A stretch of 64,000 nucleotides of DNA from an uncultured Draconibacterium sp. Lineage in GTDB: Bacteria > Bacteroidota > Bacteroidia > Bacteroidales > Prolixibacteraceae. Positions 1 through 8,451 of the stretch are shown piece after piece. Where the stretch lies: the NCBI RefSeq assembly GCF_963674925.1, contig NZ_OY771647.1, forward strand, positions 2,371,501 to 2,435,500. Direction: 5' to 3'. How positions within the stretch are numbered: position 1 is the stretch's first letter; the number at the start of each line of letters is the position of its first letter. The notes under the pieces are model-generated. The model searched no databases. It was given only the letters and a program-made list of their open reading frames with translations, and was not told the origin of the DNA. Made by a program: the position numbers and the translations under genes.

Positions 1-2
1 GG

Positions 3-971
3 CTCGGAGGAACAGATATTTACAGGTCAGTTCGCACAAACGGTACCTGGGGCGAAATGCACAATATGGGTAGCGCAGTAAATACCGATAAAAATGAAAT
101 GTTCCCGTTTATTTACAAAGGCAAATTCCTGATTTTTGCATCAAATGGAAGAGGTGCCGGCGATGATCTTAATATATACAATGTCGGACTATTTGGCGAT
201 AACATTACCGGAGTTGCCGAGTTGACTGAATTAAACTCTGCCGGTGACGATTTTGGTTTTGTAATTCATCCTGAAGGAGAAGTTGGATACTATTGCTCGA
301 ACAAAGAAGGAGGAATGGGGAGCGATGATATTTATAAGGTCCTGCTTAATGGTTTGTACCATCTTGAGCTGGTTGTTATGGATAAGAAGTCGATGGAACC
401 AATGGAAGATGCTGATATTACATTTGATGGGGTTGCACAGACAATTGCGGGCACCGTATTTAAGTCAGAATTGGAAGAAGATAAAAGCTATTCTGTGGCA
501 AGTAATATTGATGGTTACATGAACGATTCGAAAACTATTTCTACAGTTGGAAAACCTTTTGGTGTTCTTCGCGATACATTATGGGTTGAAAAAGTAGAAG
601 TTAGGCAGAAGTTTGTTATGGAAAATATTTATTACGACTTTGACAAATGGAATATTTTACCTGCATCGGAAGTTGAACTGGATAAGTTGGTAAAAGTAAT
701 GCAAGACAATCCTGACTGGAAAGTTGAATTGGGATCGCATACCGACTGTCGTGGTAGTGATGCTTACAACCAAATCCTGAGTCAGAAACGTTCAGATTCA
801 GCAGTTGGCTATATTGTTGGCAAAGGAATAGATTCTGACAGGATTACCGCCAAAGGATATGGTGAAACTCAGTTAGTAAACCAATGTGATGACGGTGTTC
901 CTTGTTCAAAAGAAGATCATCGTAAAAACCGTAGAACAGAATTTACGATTCTTGAAATGAATGAAAATTAG
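3..971 (+). CDS. OmpA-family peptidoglycan-binding protein, C-terminal part (5' end outside window)
   Basis: The reading frame is open from the left edge, so the gene starts upstream; 322 residues are visible. The first part reads as beta-propeller (PD40/WD40-like) repeats, with a GGTDIY segment at the edge and a YYCSNKEGG segment later. A carboxypeptidase-regulatory-like beta domain follows (about nt 350-580). The last ~115 residues are an OmpA C-terminal domain: YYDFDKWNI, then SHTDCRGSDAYNQ and LSQKRSDS, which hold the Asp and Arg positions that bind diaminopimelate in this family. The protein should sit in the periplasm or outer membrane and tether it to peptidoglycan. Propeller, regulatory domain and OmpA in this order resembles the T9SS component PorE, which would fit the T9SS-tagged enzymes downstream, but the N-terminal TPR region that would support this is not visible. 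Confidence 0.85.
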   Translation, partial: LGGTDIYRSVRTNGTWGEMHNMGSAVNTDKNEMFPFIYKGKFLIFASNGRGAGDDLNIYNVGLFGDNITGVAELTELNSAGDDFGFVIHPEGEVGYYCSNKEGGMGSDDIYKVLLNGLYHLELVVMDKKSMEPMEDADITFDGVAQTIAGTVFKSELEEDKSYSVASNIDGYMNDSKTISTVGKPFGVLRDTLWVEKVEVRQKFVMENIYYDFDKWNILPASEVELDKLVKVMQDNPDWKVELGSHTDCRGSDAYNQILSQKRSDSAVGYIVGKGIDSDRITAKGYGETQLVNQCDDGVPCSKEDHRKNRRTEFTILEMNEN

Positions 972-998
972 TATTAAGTAATATATACCAATCATCTG

Positions 999-1032
999 AA
1001 AGCTGCTCTTTTTAAAGGGCAGCTTTCTTTTT
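999..1032 (+). terminator. Rho-independent terminator of the OmpA-type gene
   Basis: The 8-bp stem AAAGCTGC (999-1006) pairs with GCAGCTTT (1019-1026) and is followed by a run of five T. It begins 27 nt past the OmpA stop codon. On the other strand the T run is missing, so it mainly serves the rightward gene. Confidence 0.8.
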
Positions 1033-1078
1033 GCTCAGAAGTTTGGAGCTGTCTTTATCTTGAAGGAAAAACGAGCTG

Positions 1079-1732
1079 TTACAGTGAGATAAGCTGATTT
1101 TTAAAAGCGTAAATAACCAGGTTAACGGTGTTAAAAGTCTCTGTTTTCTGAAAGAGATTGCTTTTGTGTTTCTCCACCGTTTTGGGGCTTAAATGAATCA
1201 ATCCGGCAATTTGGTCGTTGTTCAGCCCTTTGCAAATCAAACTCAGAATTTCCTTCTCGCGAGAGGTAAATTGGTCCAGAAGTTGTTCGCCCGACCTGCG
1301 CTCCTTGTCTTTATACAAATTGCGCGAAATTACTTTTATAATTTCCGATGAGAAGTAGCTTCCTCCATCGGCAACTTTTTTAATGGCTTTTTCAAAGTCT
1401 TCAATATCAGATCTTTTTAGCATATAGCCTTCCACTCCTGCCGAAATCATTTGCTCAATATATTCATCGTCGGCAAAAGATGTTAATGCAATAACTTTTA
1501 ATTCAGGATACTTTTTTAGTGCTTGTTTTGTGGCTTCAATGCCGTTCATTTTGGGCATATTAATGTCCATTAAAACGATGTCGGGCTTAATGTTATCAAT
1601 AAGTTCCAGAAACTCTTCGCCATTTGCAGCTTCGCCAACAACCGTTACAAAGTCGAAATTGCTTAGTAACATCATCAAACCATCTCTAAAAATTTTGTGG
1701 TCGTCAACGATTATAATGTTTGTGTTCTCCAT
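1079..1732 (-). CDS. NarL/LuxR-type response regulator
   Basis: A 217-residue cytoplasmic response regulator. The N-terminal receiver domain (about 4-120) has the acidic pair Asp10-Asp11, phospho-acceptor Asp56 in VLMDINMP, a Thr in the ALTSFADD segment and Lys105 in the MLKRSD strand. The C-terminal LuxR-type helix-turn-helix (about 150-212) contains the FTSREKEILSLICKG and LSPKTVEKHKSNL signatures. It starts 9 nt after the stop of the histidine kinase gene and must be co-transcribed with it, so the kinase is its likely phosphodonor. Target genes cannot be read from the sequence. Nothing here ties it to the carbohydrate loci, whose regulators are usually hybrid two-component or ECF types. 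Confidence 0.93.
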   Translation of the reverse strand: MENTNIIIVDDHKIFRDGLMMLLSNFDFVTVVGEAANGEEFLELIDNIKPDIVLMDINMPKMNGIEATKQALKKYPELKVIALTSFADDEYIEQMISAGVEGYMLKRSDIEDFEKAIKKVADGGSYFSSEIIKVISRNLYKDKERRSGEQLLDQFTSREKEILSLICKGLNNDQIAGLIHLSPKTVEKHKSNLFQKTETFNTVNLVIYAFKNQLISL

Positions 1733-1741
1733 GTTCGTGAA

Positions 1742-2980
1742 TTATATCATGAAACTTAGTTTTATTTCAACTCCCTTTCCTTCTCCGGTGTTAATTTCGT
1801 ATTTACCACCAAACGACTCGATACGGTTGATAATATTGCGCAGTCCCATTTTTTCTTCGTCTGATGTGCGAATAAGCTCAGGATTAAATCCTTTTCCGTT
1901 GTCGCGATACAATATAACTACTGTCTTTTTAATTTGTTGAATGTCGATGTGCAGTTTTGAAGCGTCAGCGTGTTTTAGCGTGTTGTTTATTAACTCGTTA
2001 CAAATACGGTAAACATTTAGTTCCATGTTCGGATCTAACTTTATTTCCGGATTCGTTGAATTTACCACGCAGGAAACTTCCCCAATATCGTTTATTTTAT
2101 CGCAAAGTATTTCCAGCGATTTTAGTAATCCGTATTTGTTTAGAATTGATGGGTTTAAGTTGTTTATGGTTGCTTCCAGGTTTTCTAAAGCAATTGCCGA
2201 TAGTTCCTTAACCTGAACCAGGCTTTTGTTTTCGGAGTTATTTTTGCAATCTTTTTCTATGAGTTTTATAAAAAGAGCAATACTCGAAAGAATGGAGCCC
2301 AGCCCATCGTGCAAGTCGGCCGCTATTCTTTTTCGTTCTTTATATTCCACCTCAAGGGCTCTGAGAGCTTGTTGTTTTTCAATAGCGTTATAAGAGTTTA
2401 TTATTCGGTAGATTAAAAATATACATACTAACAGCAGAAAAAGGGTTAGTAGCAGGAGTGTAAATACGCGTTGTCTGAACCCGTTATTTTCGTGTAGGAT
2501 ATAATCATGAATCTTTCTGTCCAATTCCTGGTAAGCAAGCTGAAAATCGCGATATTCAGTTAAGATTGCCACGTTAAAATCTTTCGCATTATTTTGAAGT
2601 GAAGCTGTTACTTTATTTTGTAACTGGTTAACCAGCTTACTTATTTCTTCAAGCGAACTTTGAAGTTCCGATTTGCGGTTTCCTTTATATTTTTCAGCAA
2701 TAAGTGAGTCGAGAGAAGTGGTGTATCTGTTGGAAGTTGTAAAACAATTTAAGATCCTTGTTTTTTTCGAGGAGTCGTTTAACAAAAAGTAATCATCCAG
2801 AAAGATTCGGCTGTGTGATATTTCGAGGTCGATGTTTTTTGAAAGCTCCAGTAATGAAAGGTGTTCACGGTCGAGTCGCAAACTTTTTATGGAGGTGTAA
2901 ATAATCCCGGTACAGGTAATTGTAGTGAAGATAATAATGGCCAGTAAGACTCTTCCTCGAAATAATATTTTTAAACTCAT
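1742..2980 (-). CDS. Sensor histidine kinase, HisKA_3 (NarX/LytS-like) type
   Basis: A 412-residue membrane sensor kinase. TM1 is about residues 11-31 and TM2 about 172-192. They flank a ~140-residue helical, coiled-coil-rich periplasmic sensor region with no recognisable small-molecule fold. The dimerisation/phosphoacceptor segment ERKRIAADLHDGLGS puts the phosphorylated His at 224, typical of HisKA_3. The HATPase_c domain follows, with the N box in NELINNTLKHA and a G box DNGKGF. The TM1-helical sensor-TM2 layout without a long HAMP is common in Bacteroidota partners of NarL-type regulators. It is the first gene of a two-gene leftward operon with the response regulator. The ligand is unknown. 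Confidence 0.92.
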   Translation of the reverse strand: MSLKILFRGRVLLAIIIFTTITCTGIIYTSIKSLRLDREHLSLLELSKNIDLEISHSRIFLDDYFLLNDSSKKTRILNCFTTSNRYTTSLDSLIAEKYKGNRKSELQSSLEEISKLVNQLQNKVTASLQNNAKDFNVAILTEYRDFQLAYQELDRKIHDYILHENNGFRQRVFTLLLLTLFLLLVCIFLIYRIINSYNAIEKQQALRALEVEYKERKRIAADLHDGLGSILSSIALFIKLIEKDCKNNSENKSLVQVKELSAIALENLEATINNLNPSILNKYGLLKSLEILCDKINDIGEVSCVVNSTNPEIKLDPNMELNVYRICNELINNTLKHADASKLHIDIQQIKKTVVILYRDNGKGFNPELIRTSDEEKMGLRNIINRIESFGGKYEINTGEGKGVEIKLSFMI

Positions 2981-3034
2981 TTAGTAAATTCAACGATTTC
3001 TTTGATAAAGATATTCAATTGTATTTACATATAT

Positions 3035-3067
3035 AAAATAAAATCCCCCGCTGTTGTTCAGCGGGGG
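3035..3067 (-). terminator. Terminator at the end of the V-ATPase operon
   Basis: CCCCCGCTG (3045-3053) and CAGCGGGGG (3059-3067) form a 9-bp GC-rich stem with a 5-nt loop. Read leftward it is followed by a T-rich tract. It begins 23 nt beyond the K subunit stop and separates the ATPase operon from the kinase gene. The other side also has a T-rich tract, so it may work in both directions. Confidence 0.88.
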
Positions 3068-3089
3068 AGATTTTATTTTTTTGAGTTTG

Positions 3090-3560
3090 TTAAGCGCTTG
3101 GAATGCCTCCCATACCAAATACCATGGCAAGAAGTGCAACCGTTTCGATGATACCCATAGCGGCAATGTACATTCCCGAACCTTGTTTATCATCAACAGC
3201 CAGGTTGGCACAAGCAGCAGCACCAACACGTCCCTGCATAATTGCAGAGGCTGCAATGGCGATACCTACAAAAAATGCCCAGATCATCTGGTTGGTATAA
3301 CTGTCGGGGCTAAGGTTCGCGCCGATCATCGAATTCATGAAAATCATACCATAAATTACCTGGCTCAATGGCATGCCTACCATTGCCAGGGCCAGCGAAG
3401 GGAGTTTTTTCTTATCTCTGATCGATTGTTTCCAAAGCCCTAAAGCTCCCATTCCTGCAATACCGGTTCCAATTGCTGAACCTACACCTGCAATTCCCAG
3501 AGCAATAGCGTGTCCGCCAAAGCCTGCCACTGTTGTTGCTAAAATTGTTGTTAAAGTCAT
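3090..3560 (-). CDS. ntpK: V-type ATPase subunit K (proteolipid ring subunit c)
   Basis: A 156-residue, very hydrophobic protein made of two fused two-helix hairpins, as in enterococcal NtpK. Hairpin 2 carries the ion-binding carboxylate Glu139 (in GIIETVALL). Hairpin 1 has Gln67 (MPLSQVIYG) in the equivalent place, so there is one carboxylate per four helices. Ser66, Gln67, Gln109 (IMQGRVGAA) and Glu139 line up with the sodium ligands described for Enterococcus hirae NtpK (Thr64, Gln65, Gln110, Glu139). The ring would therefore be predicted to bind sodium rather than protons; the alignment was done by eye and this is inference. It is the last gene of the operon, 21 nt after subunit I, and is followed by a strong terminator. 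Confidence 0.93.
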   Translation of the reverse strand: MTLTTILATTVAGFGGHAIALGIAGVGSAIGTGIAGMGALGLWKQSIRDKKKLPSLALAMVGMPLSQVIYGMIFMNSMIGANLSPDSYTNQMIWAFFVGIAIAASAIMQGRVGAAACANLAVDDKQGSGMYIAAMGIIETVALLAMVFGMGGIPSA

Positions 3561-3581
3561 TTTTATACTATTTTAAAAATT

Positions 3582-5417
3582 TTATTGTTTGTTGTCCTTC
3601 AAATTGAAGGGTTTATATTCATTTCCTGAAAATTCTACTTCGGCGTGGCCGGCGTACTCAAGCATATTTAAACGAACACCATGAACCAGCACTGCCATAG
3701 CTGCCAGAATCATATTCAAACCGTGCCCTAAGATTAAAACCAGCACTGCTCCAATTCCGGAGACAATTGTAGTTATACCATCGCCAATAGCCATTTGATT
3801 AAAACTTGCTGCCATTAATACTGTTGACAGGCCAACTGCATAAAGCCGGATGTACGAAATAATGTCGGAAAAACCATTGATGATGCTGAGTGGCAAATTA
3901 CCGATTGATGAAAGCATACCTTTAAAGAAGCTTGTTCCCGGTTTTGAGAACAAAGCCACGAGCAAAGCGCCTCCAACAAACAGCCAGACCATTAATGCCG
4001 GAGCCTCAATTCCTAATACCATTTGGTTTACTATAAGGTATAAACCCCAGATAATTGCAATCCACCCGAATTGGGCAATGGCCCTTACGCTGTTACTAAA
4101 TTTCCATGCAACTTGCAGGTGTCCAACAGTTAGGTGTACTGCACCAATCAGGAACATGATTTTTTGTATAATCAGGTTGTCGCCACCAAAGCTAGCCAGT
4201 GCTTCAATTTTTAAGCTGCGTAGCACCGGTAGTTCAGCAATTGCTTCCGATCCGAAATAGGTTCCGGTTAACACACCCCAAAACATAATTGACACGGAAA
4301 GCGTATAGATCAATCCAAACTCAATTTGTTTGGCAAATTTTTTCTTCCGGTGAGCCAAAAAGGTGATCAATAAAAATACCAGTCCGTAACCGGCGTCTCC
4401 TACAAGAATTCCTGTAAAAAAGGTAAAAAATACCATAAATACCCGGGAAACATCCATTTCCTTATAGCCGGGAACCAGTCCCATAAAATCCATTACCGGT
4501 TGAATTCGCTGTGCCCATTTTGGCGTTCTCACAAGGGTAGGGACCTCTTCCTCTTCTTCGGGTAAAGGATCCTCGATTACATATCCCCAGTGGCGTTTTT
4601 CGGCTGTTTCAATAAATTCATCTACATGTTCTAAAGGAATAAAACCTTTCCAGAAGCGTACATGTTTATCCACTGCCAAACCACCAAACTGCACATTCCG
4701 TACATCAAAACGCCGCAAGCGTTCTTTTAAACCCTCTTGTAATACGGCTTTCTGGTTGTGTAACTGAAGTAAAAACTCCTTATTACTTTCCAGATCCTTG
4801 TTGGTTGCAGTTAATAATTCTCTTGCATTTTCAAGCTCATTCTGCGGAAAAGGAAGTTCTTCCATATCCAGCAATCGTTCGCCGGCATCTTTGGTCAATA
4901 AAATAACCTGATTTAAGTCGTTTAATTTGCCAACAACCTGAATGTCTTCACGGTCGGATACTTTCTTTAAGTCCTTATCGTCAAGGAGGTAGGCTTTTAT
5001 CCAGATTCCCTTATCATTGAGTCCTTTAATATCCTTAAGAGTAATATTTCCCCAATTCTCGAACCACCTTATGTCGCTGGTTAAGTTGAGCTTAATATTT
5101 TCCAGTTCCTGCCGATGGTTTTCAGCATCCAGCACCTTTTCCATAAGAAAAACTGCTCCCCGTTCCAGTTTTGAGTAATCCGGAACTTCTTCCACCTCGG
5201 CGCCGGAATATTGTTCATCATCGTACTGATTAAGAACCGAAATGGCTTGCTGCAGTTGTTTAATACGTGCATCAACCTGCTCAATCGATTCGTGTTTTGC
5301 CGGTTGCAATGGAGCAATATGTAATACTCCAAGCTCTCCCAAAGCCGTAAGTTCCGCATCAATATCATCGGCTGAGTCGGGCATAAACAGCATCAGTTTC
5401 TTCATTTCTGCTATCAT
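3582..5417 (-). CDS. ntpI: V-type ATPase subunit I (a-subunit, stator/ion channel)
   Basis: A 611-residue protein with the two-part structure of V/A-ATPase subunit a/I. The N-terminal cytosolic half (about 1-300) is acidic and coiled-coil rich and forms the peripheral stalk contact. The C-terminal half has about seven to eight transmembrane helices, starting near FMVFFTFFTGILVGDAGYG. The channel arginine is Arg524 in SYIRLYAVGLS, a motif shared by the family. The protein forms the ion half-channels against the K ring. Its ATG overlaps the stop of subunit D by 4 nt (ATGA), so the two are translationally coupled. Confidence 0.93.
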   Translation of the reverse strand: MIAEMKKLMLFMPDSADDIDAELTALGELGVLHIAPLQPAKHESIEQVDARIKQLQQAISVLNQYDDEQYSGAEVEEVPDYSKLERGAVFLMEKVLDAENHRQELENIKLNLTSDIRWFENWGNITLKDIKGLNDKGIWIKAYLLDDKDLKKVSDREDIQVVGKLNDLNQVILLTKDAGERLLDMEELPFPQNELENARELLTATNKDLESNKEFLLQLHNQKAVLQEGLKERLRRFDVRNVQFGGLAVDKHVRFWKGFIPLEHVDEFIETAEKRHWGYVIEDPLPEEEEEVPTLVRTPKWAQRIQPVMDFMGLVPGYKEMDVSRVFMVFFTFFTGILVGDAGYGLVFLLITFLAHRKKKFAKQIEFGLIYTLSVSIMFWGVLTGTYFGSEAIAELPVLRSLKIEALASFGGDNLIIQKIMFLIGAVHLTVGHLQVAWKFSNSVRAIAQFGWIAIIWGLYLIVNQMVLGIEAPALMVWLFVGGALLVALFSKPGTSFFKGMLSSIGNLPLSIINGFSDIISYIRLYAVGLSTVLMAASFNQMAIGDGITTIVSGIGAVLVLILGHGLNMILAAMAVLVHGVRLNMLEYAGHAEVEFSGNEYKPFNLKDNKQ

Positions 5418-6022
5418 AGGCTGCCCTCCTTTTGTTTGCTTGTTTTTACCACTTTTGCCGTTGCAATTGTTAAGCGCTCATCGTCCTGTAACTTTTGCCC
5501 GATTTTACGAATGGCCAGTTTGGCATTCGGAATACGGCGGTTTTCGAACAGTTTTACCCGTGCACGCACATCCAGCAACTCTTCTTCCAAAAGCTCGATT
5601 TGTTCTTTCAAACATTCAATTTCGGCCAGTAGTTGCAATTGAACCTGCATCAGCTCAATGGCATCGTCTACCCACAAAGGCGTGTTGTCGTTAATGGGCA
5701 TTACGTTAAAATCAACCTTAACAAACTGCTGAACACGAACACCGGCCACATCAATGGTTTTGGTAATAATTCTATTCACCGAAATATATTCACTGATGTT
5801 CACCCACGAGTCGCTCATTACGGCCGTCCAGGGTTCTGCTGCTTTTCTGTTCTTTTCAATCTCTTCGCGAATTTGCTCAATCCGTTCAGCGATGGTATTT
5901 ATAGTTGCCATTAACGATTTTTCCATCGCTTCAAACAATGGCAGCATCCTTTCCGAAACCTTCAGAATTTTCTTCTGACGGGCCCTTTCGGTTTTTGTAT
6001 ATTTAATTTTTATACCTGCCAT
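5414..6022 (-). CDS. ntpD: V-type ATPase subunit D (central rotor shaft)
   Basis: A 202-residue, mostly alpha-helical protein with long N- and C-terminal coiled-coil segments (about 5-65 and 125-185), as expected for the rotor shaft that turns in the A3B3 head. The N-terminus contains the family-like segment KIKYTKTERARQKK. The start overlaps the stop of the DUF2764 gene (TAATG) and the stop overlaps the start of subunit I. I see no gene for the small rotor subunit F next to it, which matches the reduced gene set known from Bacteroidota and Chlamydia. Confidence 0.9.
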   Translation of the reverse strand: MAGIKIKYTKTERARQKKILKVSERMLPLFEAMEKSLMATINTIAERIEQIREEIEKNRKAAEPWTAVMSDSWVNISEYISVNRIITKTIDVAGVRVQQFVKVDFNVMPINDNTPLWVDDAIELMQVQLQLLAEIECLKEQIELLEEELLDVRARVKLFENRRIPNAKLAIRKIGQKLQDDERLTIATAKVVKTSKQKEGSL

Positions 6023-6519
6023 TATCTGCCCTCCTTGTTTTTTCCCGGATTTACCACCGATGCCAATACTTCAGCACCTTTTATTTCGTCGAAGGAATAC
6101 AATCTTTCCACCAGTTGAAGTTTTAGTTTGTACACCAAAACTTCGGTTAGAGTGAATGTTTTTCCGGCCTCAATATCCTGCAGTTCTTCCCATTGCCATT
6201 GCAAAATATTCATCTCGCGCTCCATGGGATTTCCCCGCAGCAGTGAATTTGGCATTCGCTCCGGCTTCGCCTGACGGTTTTGCGCTTTGGCTTCTCTAAC
6301 TTCTGAAAGATCTTCCTTAATACTGTTTAAAAGCGAGGAAATGCTTTTTACTCCAACTTTAGCATCCAATTTTTGAATATCAGCTGATTGCAATGCCTTG
6401 AAATGCCGGGAAGACAATTGGCGTTTTGCATCATCGTTAAATTCGTCAATTGTAATAGGAGGTGCCTCTCCCAGGGACAACGATGGCAAACTGGTCATAA
6501 GATAAACCATGTTTGACAT
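6022..6519 (-). CDS. DUF2764 protein of V-ATPase operon (likely C-like subunit)
   Basis: A 165-residue soluble protein. It has the DUF2764 hallmarks: an N-terminal VYLMTSLPSLSLGE segment and a C-terminal helical region with LQWQWEELQDIEAG followed by LVYKLKLQLVERL. Genes of this family occur inside V-ATPase operons of Bacteroidota and Chlamydiae, where a recognisable subunit C is missing. A role as the socket linking the central shaft to the ring is therefore the usual guess, not shown by this sequence. It begins 2 nt after the subunit E stop and its stop overlaps the subunit D start, so it is made with the complex. Confidence 0.85.
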   Translation of the reverse strand: MSNMVYLMTSLPSLSLGEAPPITIDEFNDDAKRQLSSRHFKALQSADIQKLDAKVGVKSISSLLNSIKEDLSEVREAKAQNRQAKPERMPNSLLRGNPMEREMNILQWQWEELQDIEAGKTFTLTEVLVYKLKLQLVERLYSFDEIKGAEVLASVVNPGKNKEGR

Positions 6520-6521
6520 AT

Positions 6522-7127
6522 TTAATCCTCCTGACTTTTAATGATTCGGTCAACCAAATCCTTGTTGAGTAAGGAAAATAGACCGCTCTCAATTTCTTTG
6601 GAGCTTACCACGAAGCTAATTCCGTCTTTGTCGGTCGATTTTACTTTTATTTTGGCTTTACTTGCCGAAAGTGGTTGTAAAGTTACCTCTTCCTGGAGTG
6701 CTTCTTTTAGTAGAAATGCTTCCATTTCTTTATGCAATTCCGGCGGTACTTTTATCGATTTCTTTCCTGAAATAGAATCGATCACAACTTTTAGCAGTTC
6801 TTTCAGGTATTCTTCCTGACGGAATAAGGTTTTGCACTCTTTCCCAAACACCTTTTTGAGGTGGTTCAAAATGGTAATTTTTGTGGCTTCAACCATATCG
6901 CGCGAAGCTTGTGCAATTGCTTTTTCCGCATTTTTTTCTGTTTGCGAAGCTTTGGTTTCGGCCTCTTCAACAATCTTTTTGCTGGTAGCTTTTGCTTCTG
7001 CAATCAGCTTTTCAGCTTCCTGCTTTGCATTTTCAATTATCCGTTGTTTCTCTGCTTCGCCGGCATTAACACCCTGCTCTTTTAGCTTGGAAACAATTCC
7101 TTCCAGATTTTCTTTATTTTTTGTCAT
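6522..7127 (-). CDS. ntpE: V-type ATPase subunit E (peripheral stalk)
   Basis: A 201-residue protein. An N-terminal ~95-residue alanine/lysine/glutamate-rich coiled coil (AEKQRIIENAKQEAEKLIA and similar heptads) is followed by a smaller globular C-terminal domain. This is the layout of peripheral stalk subunit E/H, which anchors the catalytic head to subunit I. No separate G/H partner gene is visible in the operon. It lies 19 nt after subunit B. In other Bacteroidota and Chlamydia operons that I know, the E gene precedes A and B; here it follows them. Confidence 0.88.
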   Translation of the reverse strand: MTKNKENLEGIVSKLKEQGVNAGEAEKQRIIENAKQEAEKLIAEAKATSKKIVEEAETKASQTEKNAEKAIAQASRDMVEATKITILNHLKKVFGKECKTLFRQEEYLKELLKVVIDSISGKKSIKVPPELHKEMEAFLLKEALQEEVTLQPLSASKAKIKVKSTDKDGISFVVSSKEIESGLFSLLNKDLVDRIIKSQED

Positions 7128-7146
7128 CTCTTTTTCCGATTAGTAG

Positions 7147-8451
7147 TTAGTTCCAATATTGCTCGATCAGTTTTTTACTCAACCCGGTTTCGGTTGGCTC
7201 AAAATGTCGTTTTAAAATATCCCAGCATTTATCTAATGCGGCTTCCAGCTCAATGGGTTCTCCAAATGGTTCCTCCATGTTCGCGATAAAATCTTCGCGG
7301 TAACGTAAAAGTTTTTGCGAGAATGTATCGTTTGCGGCACCAACCTCAGCGGCCTCGTAGGCTTTTTCAGCGTCGGCAAGCAACGATGCCATCACCGTCA
7401 TAATAGGGCGGTGGTCGTTTCGGGTAGTGTCGTTTACCTGCTGCTTTAAACGCGATAGCGAACGTGCCAGTTTCAATTTACCATTATCAAGGAAGAACTG
7501 TCCCTCGGTAATGTATCCTGTATTATCAGGAACCGGATCTTCGAGCGATTCAAGCGTTGTTGCCCCGATAATGGTTATCGAACCTGCGCCTTCAATATCG
7601 GCAGCAACCTCGTAACGTTTGGCCAGTTCTGAATATAATGAACCCGGATAACCCTGTAACGAAGGAATCTGGTCCTGGTAATTGGCTACGTTTCGCAAAA
7701 TATTCGACCAGTTGGTCATGTCGGTTAGCAGCACCAACACATCTTTTCCCTGATCGGCAAATTCGCGCGACACACTTAATGCCACATCGGGTAACATAAG
7801 ACCTTTAATCTGCGAGTCGCCGGCAAGGTGGGTAAACATAATCGTTTTATCGATATTACCCGATTGCGACAACTGCTCTTTGAAGTAATGGTACTCGTCG
7901 AATTTCAAACCAATACCGGCAAAAATAATTACATCGGCCTGTGCACCCTGTGCAATCTGTGAAAGCAAACGGTTGTAAGGCTCAGTTGGGCCGGCAAAAA
8001 TTGGAATCTTTTGCGATTTTACCAGTGTATTAAATACATCGATCATCGGAATACCTGTCCACAATGGTTGCTTGGGAACCAAACGAACCGTTGGATTTAA
8101 AGTATCTAGACGTGTTGAAATTTGTTTGTCGAAAATAATTTCAGGACCGCCGTCGGCCACATCGCCAATTCCATCGAAACTGCGGCCAAGCATATTGTAC
8201 GAGAAACCTGCTGTAAGCGGAACCTCGTGCATGCGTATTTTTGTTTGTGTGCTCAATCCCTGCGTTCCGTTAAACACCTGGAAACGCGTTGAGTCTTCGG
8301 TAATATTAATCGCTTTGGCAAACGAAAGGCTTTGGTTGGTTCCGGCTTCCAGCAATTCTACCACGTGGTTGAGTGCCACACCCGGATTTCCTTCAACCGA
8401 AATCAGTGCTTTACCAACTTCGCTAATTCTGTTTATTTCTTTTCGTATCAT
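7147..8451 (-). CDS. ntpB: V-type ATPase subunit B (non-catalytic)
   Basis: A 434-residue ATPase-fold subunit. It keeps the family landmarks TGIPMIDVFNTLVKSQK, a degenerate nucleotide-binding loop (PIFAGPTEPYNRL in place of a GxxGxGKT P-loop) and the SLSRLKQQVND segment near the alpha-beta interface that supplies the arginine finger. Loss of the P-loop is what marks B as non-catalytic. B alternates with A in the A3B3 head. Its ATG overlaps the stop of the A gene by 4 nt (ATGA), giving translational coupling and matched amounts. Confidence 0.95.
   Translation of the reverse strand: MIRKEINRISEVGKALISVEGNPGVALNHVVELLEAGTNQSLSFAKAINITEDSTRFQVFNGTQGLSTQTKIRMHEVPLTAGFSYNMLGRSFDGIGDVADGGPEIIFDKQISTRLDTLNPTVRLVPKQPLWTGIPMIDVFNTLVKSQKIPIFAGPTEPYNRLLSQIAQGAQADVIIFAGIGLKFDEYHYFKEQLSQSGNIDKTIMFTHLAGDSQIKGLMLPDVALSVSREFADQGKDVLVLLTDMTNWSNILRNVANYQDQIPSLQGYPGSLYSELAKRYEVAADIEGAGSITIIGATTLESLEDPVPDNTGYITEGQFFLDNGKLKLARSLSRLKQQVNDTTRNDHRPIMTVMASLLADAEKAYEAAEVGAANDTFSQKLLRYREDFIANMEEPFGEPIELEAALDKCWDILKRHFEPTETGLSKKLIEQYWN

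Noticed and set aside
1079..2980. The two-component pair as regulator of the carbohydrate loci
   Set aside because: It is separated from them by the ATPase operon and is of NarL type without a sugar-sensing domain.
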